DNA from: Ooceraea biroi
Taxonomy: Eukaryota > Arthropoda > Insecta > Hymenoptera > Formicidae
Direction: 5' to 3'
Length of the DNA stretch: 64,000 bases
Assembly (NCBI RefSeq): GCF_003672135.1
Contig: NC_039511.1
Coordinates: 7,094,464-7,158,463, forward strand
Below the pieces are notes generated by a model, which had not been told where the DNA came from, did no database searches, and saw only the letters and a program-made list of their open reading frames with translations. The position numbers and the translations under genes were made by a program. Positions within the stretch are counted from its first letter, which is position 1, and each line of letters starts with the position of its first letter. Below are positions 48,801 through 59,182 of the stretch, in pieces.

Positions 48801-50517
48801 CTGAGTAAACGCAAACAAAAAGTATCTATAGCGTATCGAATCGTATGAACAAAAAGTTTCTATGCACGATGTATTTCGAACTCTGATTATTATTGTAAGG
48901 AGAAGTAATTACATAACCAAGGGAGAAATTTAAATTGTCGCGCAATATTCCACGCTGTCATAAATTTCTAATCGTTATCTTCTGAATGAGCCACTTGATT
49001 ATTGACAAGCAGATTTATGGTATTTTTAAGACTCGAAGAATGAGGAAAGTTACGATTGCACGGGAATGCATAACGTTTTGTACATAGCTAACATATACGG
49101 GGCGTTAATGCATAGTGCGGTAGCTTAGGTCCGCGGAGTATGAACTATCATCGATCTTACGATCTATGCACCCGCGATCCGATCCAATCCCCGATTTGTC
49201 TGCCCGACTTGATCGTGAATAAAACTTCTTCGCTGCGATTGCATTAAAATCTTGATTTGTTTATCGCCTTGCCTATCTCATTTAAATGCATAAGGATTAT
49301 AGCAAGTAATATATAATGTAGCTGATCGATTGGTATTTGATGTTTTCACTCACAACGCTAATTATTATACTAAAATTTAAATAATATTTTAAAGAGTCGA
49401 TCTTTCACAGGGAAGATTGATCCACTATTCTGTAAAAAGAAAGAGCAAGCATAAATTTCGAGTTTTGGAATTTCACTCTTTCCAGCTGTTTTCTGTCTTG
49501 AAGAAAACGGCCGCGCGCACGTGTGCGACAAATTGAGACGGATGCGTTTTATGTCTCTCGCAAAAACGGTGGGATCAGGTCTGCCAGTATCTCGGCAATC
49601 AGCGCAACGGCAGATATTCCGTGTATTATTGATGTAATGCAGCCATTAGCGTTAATTCTATTTCATTTCGTAGATACAACGTTAGCGCATTGCGGCGCGG
49701 CGATATTAACGGCGATGACATGTTCGCATGCACGCGATAGGTGGAAGCTTCTTGGCATGTCGTCATGCATCACCCGATCTTCCTTGGAGACTGTGATCGC
49801 GAAACCAAATCAATTCATGTGACGCAGATCGTCCCCTTGGATATTTTTTCCCTTCAGTCGTTAAAAAAAAAAACTTTTTCTTTTTTTTTTCTATTTTTGT
49901 ATTCCTTTTTTAAAACCTATAGCATCATAAATCAACGAGATGTAACATGGTCATGTTGACAAATGATGATGATTTTTTTTATACTCATATCGACGAGCAA
50001 AATTTCTAAATAAATGTCCGCACATCTCGGTCTCGACAGTTAACGTAATAATGATGGGCACAACGGATGATCTCTGTTCCAGGCAGGAGAATATTGCCAA
50101 TAAAGATGATGGACGTCGATGACTGCGGAAATTACGGACGATTGCCGTTGTCACTCTTCCAGACGCAGGTACTTAACATCGACGAGTTCGCGCATAACTT
50201 CCTTCAGTTGTATTTCGGAAGAAAACAAAATCGAACAAATTCCAAATTTGAATTAAATGTTACTAAAAACGTACGAGTTTCTTTGGCCCACCAGATTGCA
50301 AGAAACGAAAACTGGACTTCGACAGGCGTCGGCGTCGCAGGCAAACGAGAAAAGCGCATCGAATCCGAGTGGCTGATACACAGCGTAGCATGCAATTTCT
50401 TGCCGACACCACGAGACAATTGATAAAGATACATTTGTGGCAATGCAATCGCGCTCGCGTTAAAATGCCGGGTATCGGGGCGCAGCGTTGTGGGAATGGC
50501 GGGAAAGAGGGAAAACG
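45850..50517 (-). repeat. Right arm of the 4.6-kb inverted duplication, indel-rich
   Basis: Reverse-complement copy of 20747-25318. The candidate exons recur on the minus strand at about 48200-48690 and 46437-46510 but carry many one- to few-base indels. Examples: the 72-bp exon has extra bases near GATCTTGGGAGC, and the poly-His and Thr-rich tracts are shortened. The arm runs straight into the gap at 50518. The indel pattern, often in short runs, looks more like uncorrected long-read sequence than like diverged paralogous DNA. Confidence 0.85.
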
Positions 50518-50617
50518 NNNNNNNNNNNNNNNNNNNNNNNNNNNNNNNNNNNNNNNNNNNNNNNNNNNNNNNNNNNNNNNNNNNNNNNNNNNNNNNNNNN
50601 NNNNNNNNNNNNNNNNN
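50518..50617. other. Assembly gap (100 N)
   Basis: Exactly 100 N, placed directly at the end of the inverted copy. Confidence 1.
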
Positions 50618-51470
50618 TCGGAAACGCCTCCTAGCGAAGAAATTAACAAAAAAAAGGTTTAATGATTTTACACGAATTTCTAGCTGCCTACGCGAATCAA
50701 GAACTTGACTTTGATATATATTATAGAGGTCACTCCCTCAGATCTGCAGAAGGTTTTAGTTCTCCTTCGTTATTAATTAAAAAGTTATTAACAAAAGAAT
50801 TTAAGAATTTTGCACGCATATGTAATCTCGGACTTAGATGTTCCCTCTGCTCGCGTTTATGTTAATAAATATTGGTAATACTGCTGTTTAGGGACCCACC
50901 TCCGATGACCTTGACCTTGACATATGTTGCCAAGGTCAGTGTCCTGAGTGACCTTCCGAAGGTTTTAGCTGTCGCTCGTTGTTTGTTAAAAAGTTATTAA
51001 CAAAAAAGTTTGAAAACTATACTACTTAAAATTAGTGATCAAAACATAATATACTGATATATGTAGAGACTAACCAGATTAGTTAGGTTAGGTTAGATTA
51101 GGTTAGGTTAGGTTGATTAAAGCATAGAATATTATATTTAACGAATTTATTGTTAGTAACTTTTCAACAAACAACGAGCGACTGGTGAAACCTAGTACGG
51201 GTTATTCGGGAAGGTGACCTCTGTAATATATGCCAAACTCAAGTCCTTGCTTCGCGTAGACAGCTGAAAATTCGTGCGAAATCATCAAACTTCTTTGTTA
51301 TTAACTTTTAATAAACAACGAGCGACGGCTAAAACCTTCTGAAGGTCACTCAGGACATTGACTTTGACAACATATGTCAGGGTCAAGGTCTTGATTTGCG
51401 TAGACAGCTGGAAATTCGTGCAAAATCATTAAACTTTTTTTATTAATTTCTTCGTTAGGAGGCGTTTCCG
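50618..51470. repeat. Cluster of CTCGTTGTT / AAAAAGTTATTAAC repeats
   Basis: The phrase GTCGCTCGTTGTTTGTTAAA with following AAGTTATTAACAAAA appears several times in both orientations (about 50750, 50965, 51160 inverted, 51310 inverted). It is linked to TGACCTTGACATATGTTG-like and GAAGGTCACTCAGGA phrases, as in the foldback at 38.4-40.1 kb. GGAAACGCCTCCTAGCGAAG at 50619 also recurs inverted near 51450. No gene is seen. Confidence 0.75.
51079..51112 (+). repeat. Interstitial telomeric repeat (TTAGG)n
   Basis: About seven units: TTAG, TTAGG, TTAGG, TTAGA, TTAGG, TTAGG, TTAGG. TTAGG is the canonical insect telomere repeat and is present in ants. Confidence 0.85.
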
Positions 51471-51759
51471 CACAAAATCCTTCCACCCACACCTTCCTCA
51501 CCTCTACCTCTATATATCCTAAAACTTTCATGAAAATCGGAGGGAGGGGGCTATTCGGAAATCTTACCGTCTGAAGTTGCGTGCGTGGCTCGCGCGTTGT
51601 GAAATTAGGCGCGCTGGGAATTGGCGCGCCGTGAACTATCGTCTATAGTGAATTGGAGCTTCACCAAGAAACGTTTTGTTATATTAACGTTTCTCCGTTG
51701 CGCGCGCTAAAAGTCTGACGAACAGGCATTCGAGCAGCGTCGTCAAGTGACAATTTCTT

Positions 51760-52010
51760 CATGACACGCGAATATAAAAGGATCACACGTCAAGGTCCTT
51801 CTGGTATTCGGTTCCCGTCCTTTTCGCGGTGTGTTGTATTCGGACGTTCGTGTGTGTCGTGTGTTCGCCTGTGTCCATGCGCTCGCCGCATCCGCAGTTC
51901 GCTTGCTCGAACATTTCGGACGTTCGTGTGTGTCGTGTGCTCTCCTGTGTCCGTGCGCTTACCGTGTTTCATCGTGTTTCATCGCTCATGGTTAGTTCGT
52001 AGTATATTAT
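51760..52010 (+). promoter_or_regulatory. Promoter-like segment with tandem 79-bp repeat
   Basis: ATATAAAAGG at 51772 is a good TATA box. Two copies of GACGTTCGTGTGTGTCGTGT follow, at about 51843 and 51920, within a 79-bp tandem unit, in front of a TTAG-type AT-rich stretch. This could be the promoter and leader of a retroelement or of the element that follows; no adjoining ORF could be assigned. Confidence 0.4.
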
Positions 52011-52299
52011 AATATTATATGTATTAGTATATGACATTTATATAGAAAACAGAAGATTTTTGTTAAATATGATTAATTCTTTCCTTACACAAATCAGTAA
52101 AAGATTTATGTTTGTTTCATTACATTTTAATTGGTTCTTTAACAAATTTAGGTACGTTTATAAAATCTTAAAATAATAAATTACTATTAATAATATTTGT
52201 ACAACAGGTTAGCATTGCAAAAATTAAATTGTTAATCTATCAAGTATTAAATAATAATAACTATAATAATATTAAAATATTGATAGTAGATATAGAGGG

Positions 52300-52990
52300 C
52301 CGGTTCTAACCCAGGTGCAACGAAGGAGGGTGAGGGGGAGGGGGCTGAGTCAGCAGTGGTGAGGGTAAGGGGGATGAGTCAGCAGGGGAGGGGCATATTC
52401 AAGGTCACGGGGGATCAGTTAGCAGGGGGAGGGGGTTCTGACTCAGCAGGGGTATCATGTTCACATCGGAGGGATAAATCAGCAAGGGGGGGTGCGTATA
52501 TTGTTACATGAGGAGACCTGCACGAACATGTTCAAGGTCACGGAGGGGCTGACTCAGCAGGAGTATCATGTTCACATTGAAGGGATGAATCAGGAAGGGG
52601 GGTGTATATTGTTACATGTTCAAGGTCACGGGGGGGCTGACTCAGCAGGGGTATCATGTTCAGATCGGAGGGATGAATCAGCAGTGGGGGGGGGGGGTCG
52701 TATATTGTTACATGTGGTACAGCGCTATTGTTACCTATTGCATCATCAGCGCAATTTTATATACGCTTGGACCTGCACGAACATGTTCAAGGTCAGGCGA
52801 CGTGTCATCGTTTTTTCTCGGAACGCGCCCCGAAACTCAGTGCAACAGCAGCACATTACATAGTGCAACATCAGCACTACTTTTATATACGCTTGGACCT
52901 GCACGAACATGTTCAAGGCCAGGTGACGTCAGCGTTTTTTTGCGGACCTGCACGGACGCGTTCACGATTGCCTGTCCTATGCAATGTCGT
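52300..52990. repeat. Tandem repeats of about 90-130 bp rich in GGGGG
   Basis: The phrases GTATCATGTTCACAT (52449, 52561 and a variant at 52649), CATGTTCAAGGTCACGG (about 52528, 52616) and ACCTGCACGAACATGTTCAA (about 52510, 52772, 52900) recur. The second half uses a longer unit starting TATATACGCTTGG. Frames here are repeat by-products. 52991-53244 is AT-rich with nothing recognised. Confidence 0.75.
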
Positions 52991-53244
52991 ATGGACGCGA
53001 CGTCTAACGTATTACTTTCTATAATGCTAGCCACTAATACAACATAGATGTTATAGAGATAGATACAGGTAGGGGAGGTAAAGAGATTCAACGCAATAAA
53101 AAGACGCAATTTGATCAGAAAAACTACTGTAATTAACGTGAAAAATGTGTTTACATACAGAACATATATATATAAAAAATGTATAACATATTATAATACA
53201 ATAGATAATGTGCGCGTGGAGACTGCTGGTATGCGGCGTGTAAC

Positions 53245-53925
53245 TTAAAAATTATCAAAAACCATAACTAGCAGTTCGCAATCGAGCAGATCGTTCCGGT
53301 CGAAGTCCGCGCTGCCGCTTATGGCCCTGAGAACGCTGGAAGGATCTTCCACACCCGCGGCGATGTGCCTGAAGGCGCGAAGTTTAGCCTCGGCGCGTCC
53401 GACGACACCGGTCATCGTGGCGATCACGCGCTGGACGCAGTGCCGCAATCCGTATAGGAAGCGCACCGTCGGTGCGGACAAGGTCAATCGTCCGGACGGA
53501 GTGTCCAGACGTATCGTTGGCTGGCTGTTGATGGTAGCGAAGCGCACCGTCAGGTCACCCAGCTGCATAGGCGGAGGCGGACCGTGCTCGCCGTTAGCCC
53601 GCGCGAGGTTGTCGCAGATTATGGCAGTAGAGCCATGGTGGACAGTAGTCCACCAGTCCCTTCCACATTTCGGGAGTCAACAGTATCTCCTTGCCGGTAG
53701 TGTCCCCCAGCACGATGTGCACGGCCACCGCATCCGCGGTCGGAAGGATGCCTATTCCAATCTCCAGAAACTTGTAGCCGGTCCTGGTCAAGTTGTATCT
53801 ACGGCCCAGTATCCGCATGCGTCGCACGTCTACGTTGGGCGTCGCGGTGACGTCTCTCCACTTGTGAGTCGAGAAAAACGATGATGCCGAATCGTGACCC
53901 AGAGGCCAGCGCGCGCGTAACTTAC
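53245..53925 (-). pseudogene. Small unknown Polinton-associated protein, one frame break
   Basis: Two frames form one gene in order: 53827-53594 (ILGRRYNLTRTGYKFLEIGI, TPEMWKGL) and 53568-53245 (MQLGDLTVRFATI...LDCELLVMVFDNF). The first frame is open upstream to about 53925 but has no ATG. A short leader with ATG at about 54032 (MYHVTLPLDQMG), followed by a GTAAGT-like donor at 53924 and an acceptor-like CTCACAAG near 53860, suggests a spliced start, though the phase does not fit exactly. I believe this family accompanies such elements in ant genomes; its function is unknown. The frame changes near 53590, inside a conserved-looking stretch. Confidence 0.6.
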
Positions 53926-54060
53926 TCGCAACGTCGCTTCTTCAACGTACCCCCCTCCTCCACAGGCCGCGGAGCTGCGGTCCCCATCTGGTCGAGAGGT
54001 AACGTGACGTGGTACATTGCGCAGTGGGCAGGTCCTCTACACTCAGAATATGAACGCCTG

Positions 54061-54094
54061 ACTGATGTATCCTCAGTGGGACGCAGTTTATATA
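54061..54094 (-). promoter_or_regulatory. Core promoter (TATA + Inr) for the minus-strand small gene
   Basis: On the minus strand TATATAAA (54094-54087) is followed by the arthropod initiator TCAGT (54065-54061). About 31 bases separate the TATA start from the Inr A, the canonical distance. The first ATG of the downstream leader follows about 30 bases later. Confidence 0.65.
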
Positions 54095-54217
54095 CCCGCC
54101 TGCTCCCATGTATAAGCACGTTATGTAGAGGGGAATGCGTGGTCGTGCTGGGGGTCGACTATTCGAACGCGGTTCCTCAAATGTTCGGACATCCTCCAGC
54201 CGTTCGAACTATCTCTG

Positions 54218-54672
54218 CACACGAGTCAGCTGTCCCGCTTCCGCATTAACCCTGAGCGGTACGGCCCATGCATACGTGTCCAGCGGACCGATAAGGGGCG
54301 AGTATGTAATTGCAGCATATAGTGTAACACGAGTCGATCGCATCTTCGCTGTGTCAGCGTGCCACAGGCCAGTGTACCCGCTGACTATGGCACGCGTCTC
54401 GCAGCCCGTCTATTGTACAGTAGTTGTATCCCGTACCAACCTTCTGCGGGATTCAATTCCCTTTTTCGCATGTTATCGCGGCACACGAGTCAGCTGTCCC
54501 ACGCTTCCGCAGTTACCCATGATAGTGAAACGCGAGTACGGTCGAAACATCGCTATGTCAGCTCGCCACAGGCCAGCGTACCTGCTGACTATGGCACGCG
54601 TCTCGCAGCCCGTCTATCGTACGGGGAGTTTCCCACAATCCTTCTTCGGGATTCAATTCCCTTTTTCGCATA
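54218..54672. repeat. Imperfect tandem repeat between two divergent genes
   Basis: CACACGAGTCAGCTGTCCC starts copies at 54218 and 54482. Both copies end in GGGATTCAATTCCCTTTTTC (about 54451 and 54649) and share GACTATGGCACGCGTCTCGC. The first copy has about 60 extra bases. It sits between the two divergent promoters. A control region or replication-related repeat is possible; nothing here proves it. Confidence 0.7.
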
Positions 54673-54778
54673 TACGGAGCGAGATAAAGTGACCCGGCCA
54701 TCCATAGCGCGATTGTAAAGACGCGCTTTATCTCGCTGACACCGCGCGAAAAGAGCAAACCCTTCATATCATGCGCTC

Positions 54779-54785
54779 TATAAAG
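54779..54785 (+). promoter_or_regulatory. TATA box for the plus-strand small gene
   Basis: TATAAAG lies 69 bases before the ATG at 54854. Upstream, GAGCGAGATAAAG and CTTTATCTCGCTGAC form an inverted pair (54675-54740). Confidence 0.5.
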
Positions 54786-54853
54786 ACAACCCATCATGCG
54801 ACACACTGTCATTCCTATTGTAACCAACAACCCGACATCTGTTTCACGACAAT

Positions 54854-55237
54854 ATGGAAAATTTAGTTGACACCACCGATGCTATCCACGCGGCGGCAGA
54901 GATGGCGACGCAGACCGCTACTGCTCTGGCCGCAAGAACGCGCGAGACACAGGCGAGCCTCAACTGTCTCGACACAGAGATGGACGAGGCCTATCTGTCA
55001 CAACTTGAGCAGATCATCTAAGTACGAACAAACATACATAAAACCAATGACCCGACCTATATTGCGAACGGTGTAACTAAGTGTACATGATCTTCCAGGC
55101 GCAACCTGAGAACGTGCCTGCATGATATTAATGAGGTGCTGCAGCACAGGCTGCAATTTTTTGATGGAATCCAGCCGATCATCGGCAGAGCTGTTGGTAG
55201 GCAGTACGCGCGCGCCAACACACCACCACCCGAATAA
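54854..55237 (+). pseudogene. Small helical protein, 55-residue first part plus out-of-frame continuation
   Basis: The ATG at 54854 gives 55 residues (MENLVDTTDAIHAAAEMATQ to LSQLEQII), Ala/Thr/Glu-rich and probably helical, ending at the TAA at 55019-55021. From about 55099, after an acceptor-like TCTTCCAG, an open frame reads NLRTCLHDINEVLQHRLQFF and on to a stop at 55237. A spliced gene would need the donor before the TAA. GTACG directly follows the TAA, so either a few bases have changed or these are two separate pieces. Function unknown. 55238-55474 is non-coding with a (CA)n tract at 55374-55401. Confidence 0.45.
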
Positions 55238-55474
55238 GTAATGCTACCTCATACGTTCCTTCGGCGTCTACATCTATACCAGTGTTAATATCTGTGTATT
55301 CCCTTTTGTAGCAGACCCCCCGCACAGTAGCAGCAGCGGACGTATGGGAGAGGAACAACACGCGCGCCCACAAACACACACATACACACACACACACACA
55401 CTGTATATAAACTATAATGTATAGGATATAAGTATAGAGTAATGTATAATAAGCGATAAACACATACATATATA

Positions 55475-56358
55475 CAGGGTGTCTGAGACCACCCGTACAT
55501 GCCGAATATTTTGATAACTGAGCGTGACAGATAAAAATGTTTTAATCAAACGTTGTAGGGCTTTAACAATTACATGAAATGGTGATACATATTTGACCTT
55601 GACAGCAGTTATGCAGGAAGTCTCAAGGTCAACTTTAAAATCTTAAATGGAAACTCCCATTTTTTATTATATCATCTTCTTCTACCAATTAATTGGAACA
55701 ACTTTTGTCTGAAACATGTTTTCTGAAAATGCCTCCATTGACCTTGACATGTATTTGAAATAAAAACTACATTTTGAAATAAAAAAGTCTCGCTCTTAAC
55801 ATAATCCAGAACTAACGACGAGGACGTGGCGAGTTTCTAGTTCCATGTTTTTTCTTAATTTAAAAAATTGTAATGTTTTTAAAATGTTTTCAGTGGTACG
55901 GCCAAAAAAACGGAAAAATAATTAATAAACATAGTGATACCAAATACTATGTTACACAAACCAATTATGAATACGTAAAAGCATTTAAAAAAAACTGAAA
56001 TAGCTGTCCCGTATTTGGGACAGCTATTTCAGTTTTTTTTAAATGCTTTTACGTATTCATAATTGGTTTGTGTAACATAGTATTTGGTATCACTATGGAG
56101 GCATTTTCAGAAAACATGTTTCAGACAAAAGTTGTTCCAATTAATTGGTAGAAGAAGATGATATAATAAAAAATGGGAGTTTCCATTTAAGATTTTAAAG
56201 TTGACCTTGAGACTTCCTGCATAACTGCTGTCAAGGTCAAATATGTATCACCATTTCATGTAATTGTTAAAGCCCTACAACTTTTGATTAAAACATTTTT
56301 ATCTGTCACGCTCAGTTATCAAAATATTCGGCATGTACGGGTGGTCTCAGACACCCTG
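55475..56358. mobile_element. Foldback/MITE inserted in the Polinton, 884 bp
   Basis: TA-flanked ends CAGGGTGTCTGAGACCACCC and its inverse define 264-bp arms, 55475-55738 and 56095-56358. A second palindrome of 168 bp (55930-56097) fills the right half of the interior, and a unique 191-bp piece (55739-55929) remains only on the left. No coding capacity. It separates the small gene from the rest of the minus-strand block. Confidence 0.9.
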
Positions 56359-56436
56359 TATATATTTTAATAATGTAAAACAGTAGTGTATAATACATAT
56401 AAATATAGAAATACATATAGTGCTTATAAGAAACCA

Positions 56437-56988
56437 CTACTTATTTATTCCGTATCCCACGCGCGACGGTCCACCCATCCACCACGCGTGCAGCGTCAGC
56501 ACGTTCTCCAACGCGCAGACCCCGCTGTGCGCGCTGCAGCGGTACGTTCCGCGATCGGGGCCCACCAACTCGCTCAGGCGCGCGATGTCCTCGAAGTCGT
56601 CGTCGATGGACCTGACAGTGACGCGGCGTTCGCCCGTGAGATCGCCGAGGATACCCTCCAGCCACCGCCTCTTCTCCGCGCCCTTTACGTAGACGAGCCT
56701 GTTGTCTCCTCCTCCTCCTCCCACGACGGATACCGCTCTACGGATAAGAGCGCCGGCGTGTTCGTAGGGCACGTTACCGTCCGTCCAGCGGAGTCTATAG
56801 TGGTTGACCGATAACCAGACGGCCTGAGACCTCTCATCCCTCGTCAGGCGACTCCATGCCACAGGTGGGCGGAAGACATGGTGCGTCAGCACTCGATCCC
56901 ACGTACGCAATACGGCAACCTCCTTCACCGCGAAGCCGCCCTGGACGATGAAGCCCTGCAGGTCGGCGAATATTGGCTCGGCAGCCAT
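56437..56988 (-). CDS. Intact 183-residue protein of unknown function
   Basis: The start at ATG 56988 gives MAAEPIFADLQGFIVQGGFA. Conserved-looking stretches are FADLQGFIV (acidic residue in an FxDLQGF context near the N-terminus), WLSVNHYRLRWTDGNVPYEH, YVKGAEKRRWLEGIL and CSAHSGVCALENVLTL with several Cys and His. The DLQGF start and a later YVKGxEK recall DEDD-type exonuclease folds, but this is a guess. I believe related proteins occur as uncharacterised genes in insects and near similar elements. No lesion is visible, unlike in its neighbours. The stop is 79 bases from the inserted MITE. Confidence 0.6.
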   Translation of the reverse strand: MAAEPIFADLQGFIVQGGFAVKEVAVLRTWDRVLTHHVFRPPVAWSRLTRDERSQAVWLSVNHYRLRWTDGNVPYEHAGALIRRAVSVVGGGGGDNRLVYVKGAEKRRWLEGILGDLTGERRVTVRSIDDDFEDIARLSELVGPDRGTYRCSAHSGVCALENVLTLHAWWMGGPSRVGYGINK

Positions 56989-56989
56989 G

Positions 56990-58429
56990 GGCGCGACCAG
57001 ACGACGCGACGTACCACGCTCGTCAGCGGGTTGTACTCGACTACGCGATTGTGGAGTATCAGACAGTACGCAGTAGTCTCGGCGGAACGTTACGCCTGCA
57101 GTCGAACTCTATTCGGACGTCGACGGTGGCACTCTTCACGGTCTCGGTCTGCCTCGCGCAGTCTAGCACCACGAGCGGTCCACAGTGCAGGAACTTGTTC
57201 ATCGTGAGCACCGCTCCATCGTCATCCCGATCGAGCGCGTAGTACGCTCTGCGGAATCTGACATACATGTCGTACAGTATCGCGTAGCGATTCTTCGCAA
57301 AGTCCAGATGCATGTCGTCGTAGGGATAGAACGTCGAATTGAGAAACAGCTTCACGTTGGAGAGGTCGCAGGCGTCGAACAGTGACGCGTCCTTCGTCGC
57401 GGCGTTCCTTCGACCGGTCTGCAGCGCGAAGATGACGTAGCGCGGTTTCTCCAGCTGCGTGGCCGCTTTGACGGCCCAGGAGTGCGCGGTCGTGCTCTGC
57501 AGAAGGGGGAACTCGTACAGATCCCACGAGTGGAACGCCATACCGAGAAATCGTCCGCTCTCCAGGGTGCGCAGCAACTGTAGTTTGTTGATCTCGTTCA
57601 GGTAGACGTGCGGCATGCGCCATTGCACCTTGTGCAGGTCTATCCGCGCCTCGTGTCGGTTGCCCGACAGCACGACGCAATTGTTGTCGTTGCGCGCACG
57701 AATCGAACGAGCAGAACGAGCTCGTGCCGCGCGTTGATCACCACGCGTCTGCAGTCCTCGCAGAATCCCAACAGCATCCCGAGAGGGACGCAGAGGTTGA
57801 AATCACCCGGCCCGAACGTGCCCGTCAGACTCTATCCAGCGCTCAGTAGGATATTACTGCGCGCGTAGGTCAGGGAAACGTAGTTTTTGAGCGTGCTCGT
57901 CACGCCGACGTTTCGGCTCCTGTCTATCTCCACGCCGTTGAGCTCGTAACGAAGCTCGTCGAACAGGAAGGCCGCGCAGTTGTTCACCAGGTGCGTCTGG
58001 GATTCACCAGGTGCAACGGGCGCCGCTTGAGCATCCCCCTCAGCTGCTGCCCCATCGACCGAGAACGTACCATCGATGTAGAGATAGCTCTCACAGGGCA
58101 GCGTGTACAGATCCTGCTGTTGTATGGGAATTCGTATCTCATCGCTGTGCCCGAACGTGGTGTTGGCGTACGGGTTGTACGTGTGGGTCTCGAGCCCGAC
58201 GATGCGCTCGTCGAAGACCGGCTCATCGCTGATGTCGAGTACGTCGACCATCGTAGCCGTTCCGAACGACGGTGTATCCCAACGAACGAAGGAAGGCCGC
58301 GTTCTCCGCGTTCAGCGTCATACCGTTACCGCTCCCGCGCACCTCTCCCTCCTCGGGACGCTCTCGCGTCTGAGTAGTAGTACCTCTTCTTCTTCTTCCG
58401 CGTCCTCCACCACTCCGCAGTACGAGCAT
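56990..58429 (-). pseudogene. Double-jelly-roll major capsid protein (hexon-like), several breaks
   Basis: The major capsid protein builds the icosahedral shell as pseudo-hexameric trimers. The main frame starts at the ATG at 58251 (MVDVLDISDEPVFDERIVGL). Related upstream coding (NAENAAFLRSLGY, to 58429) lies one frame away and may be the true N-terminus. Recognised stretches are FLFDELRYELNGVEIDRSRN and WRMPHVYLNEINKLQLLRTL, then LEKPRYVIFALQTGR and YILY-type C-terminal sequence. Breaks: an in-frame TAG at 57832-57834, a frame change near 57700, another near 57090, and possibly one near 58270. The expected C-terminus runs into the start of the next gene at about 56990. Total size, about 420-480 codons, suits a single-gene capsid protein. 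Confidence 0.8.
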
Positions 58430-58440
58430 TCCCTACAGCT

Positions 58441-59166
58441 CTACGCAACGCGTCGTCGTCGCACGTGCAGACGCACCGTTATCTCCTCGCCGCGAAAGTC
58501 GATCGGCCGACCGTTCTGATCCACGACGCGCACCGTGATGTCGGTGACGCTTCGCGCGATGACCGGGAGGTAAATGATCTGCCCGGGCCTCTCCGACAAT
58601 TTATATCCCGGTGGCACGTTGGGCGCGAACTCGTGTATCGTGTGTACGGGCCTGTTGTTGCTGTACGTCCCCGCCGTGACGTTGCACTCCACGCGGATGA
58701 CGTTCACGCTCATGATGTTCACCGGTTCGTCGGACACGTACCACCTGTTGGGCCGTAGTACGCGCGGCGAGAACCCCAGGAGCAGATCGATGGTGCCGGG
58801 CTCGGCGAAGTTCACCCGATAGGCGCACTTCATCTCGCTGCGCATGGTGTTGTCGTTGGCGCGTAGAGCGAGCACGTCCTCCCCCGTGCTCTCCTCACCG
58901 TCGTACATGTCGTACGTTCCGACGAAGTCGTCGGCGTCGTCGGCGTCGTCGTCGTCACCCACGGTGTCACGTCGACGGAGCACGGCGTTCCTCAGGAACC
59001 GGCTTATGGCACGAATCGGTTGTTGGTCGCGTCGACGTTAGATATCGAGTTGTAGGTCTCGAAATCCGCGAGACCGAGCTCGTAGGAACCGTCGCTCAGA
59101 TCGATGGGCGGGAAGTAACACCGTGAGAACACTGCTTCTACCGGTCAGCGTGAGCGTCAGCGACAT
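58441..59166 (-). pseudogene. Penton-like minor capsid protein, frame-broken near the N-terminus
   Basis: The N-terminal part starts at the ATG at 59166 (MSLTLTLTGRSSVLT). After a frame change near 59115 it reads PPIDLSDGSYELGLADFETY. After a second break (stop at about 59000) the body is open from 58983 to 58441: an Asp-rich stretch, [65 protein letters not shown] and [20 protein letters not shown]. It ends in basic VRRRRVA. The repeated beta-rich segments fit a single jelly roll. The penton assignment rests on its place beside the hexon-like gene and on its similarity to the minor capsid proteins of Polintons. The start lies 17 bases after the protease stop. Confidence 0.7.
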
Positions 59167-59182
59167 GATCGATCGCCGCCCC

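Noticed and set aside
52492..53047. ORFs of 98-143 codons
   Set aside because: They read through tandem repeats with GGGGG tracts. The protein periodicity comes from the DNA repeat.
54135..54718. ORFs of 119-185 codons on the plus strand between the divergent viral promoters
   Set aside because: They run through the 264-bp tandem repeat, show no domain, and start outside any promoter arrangement.
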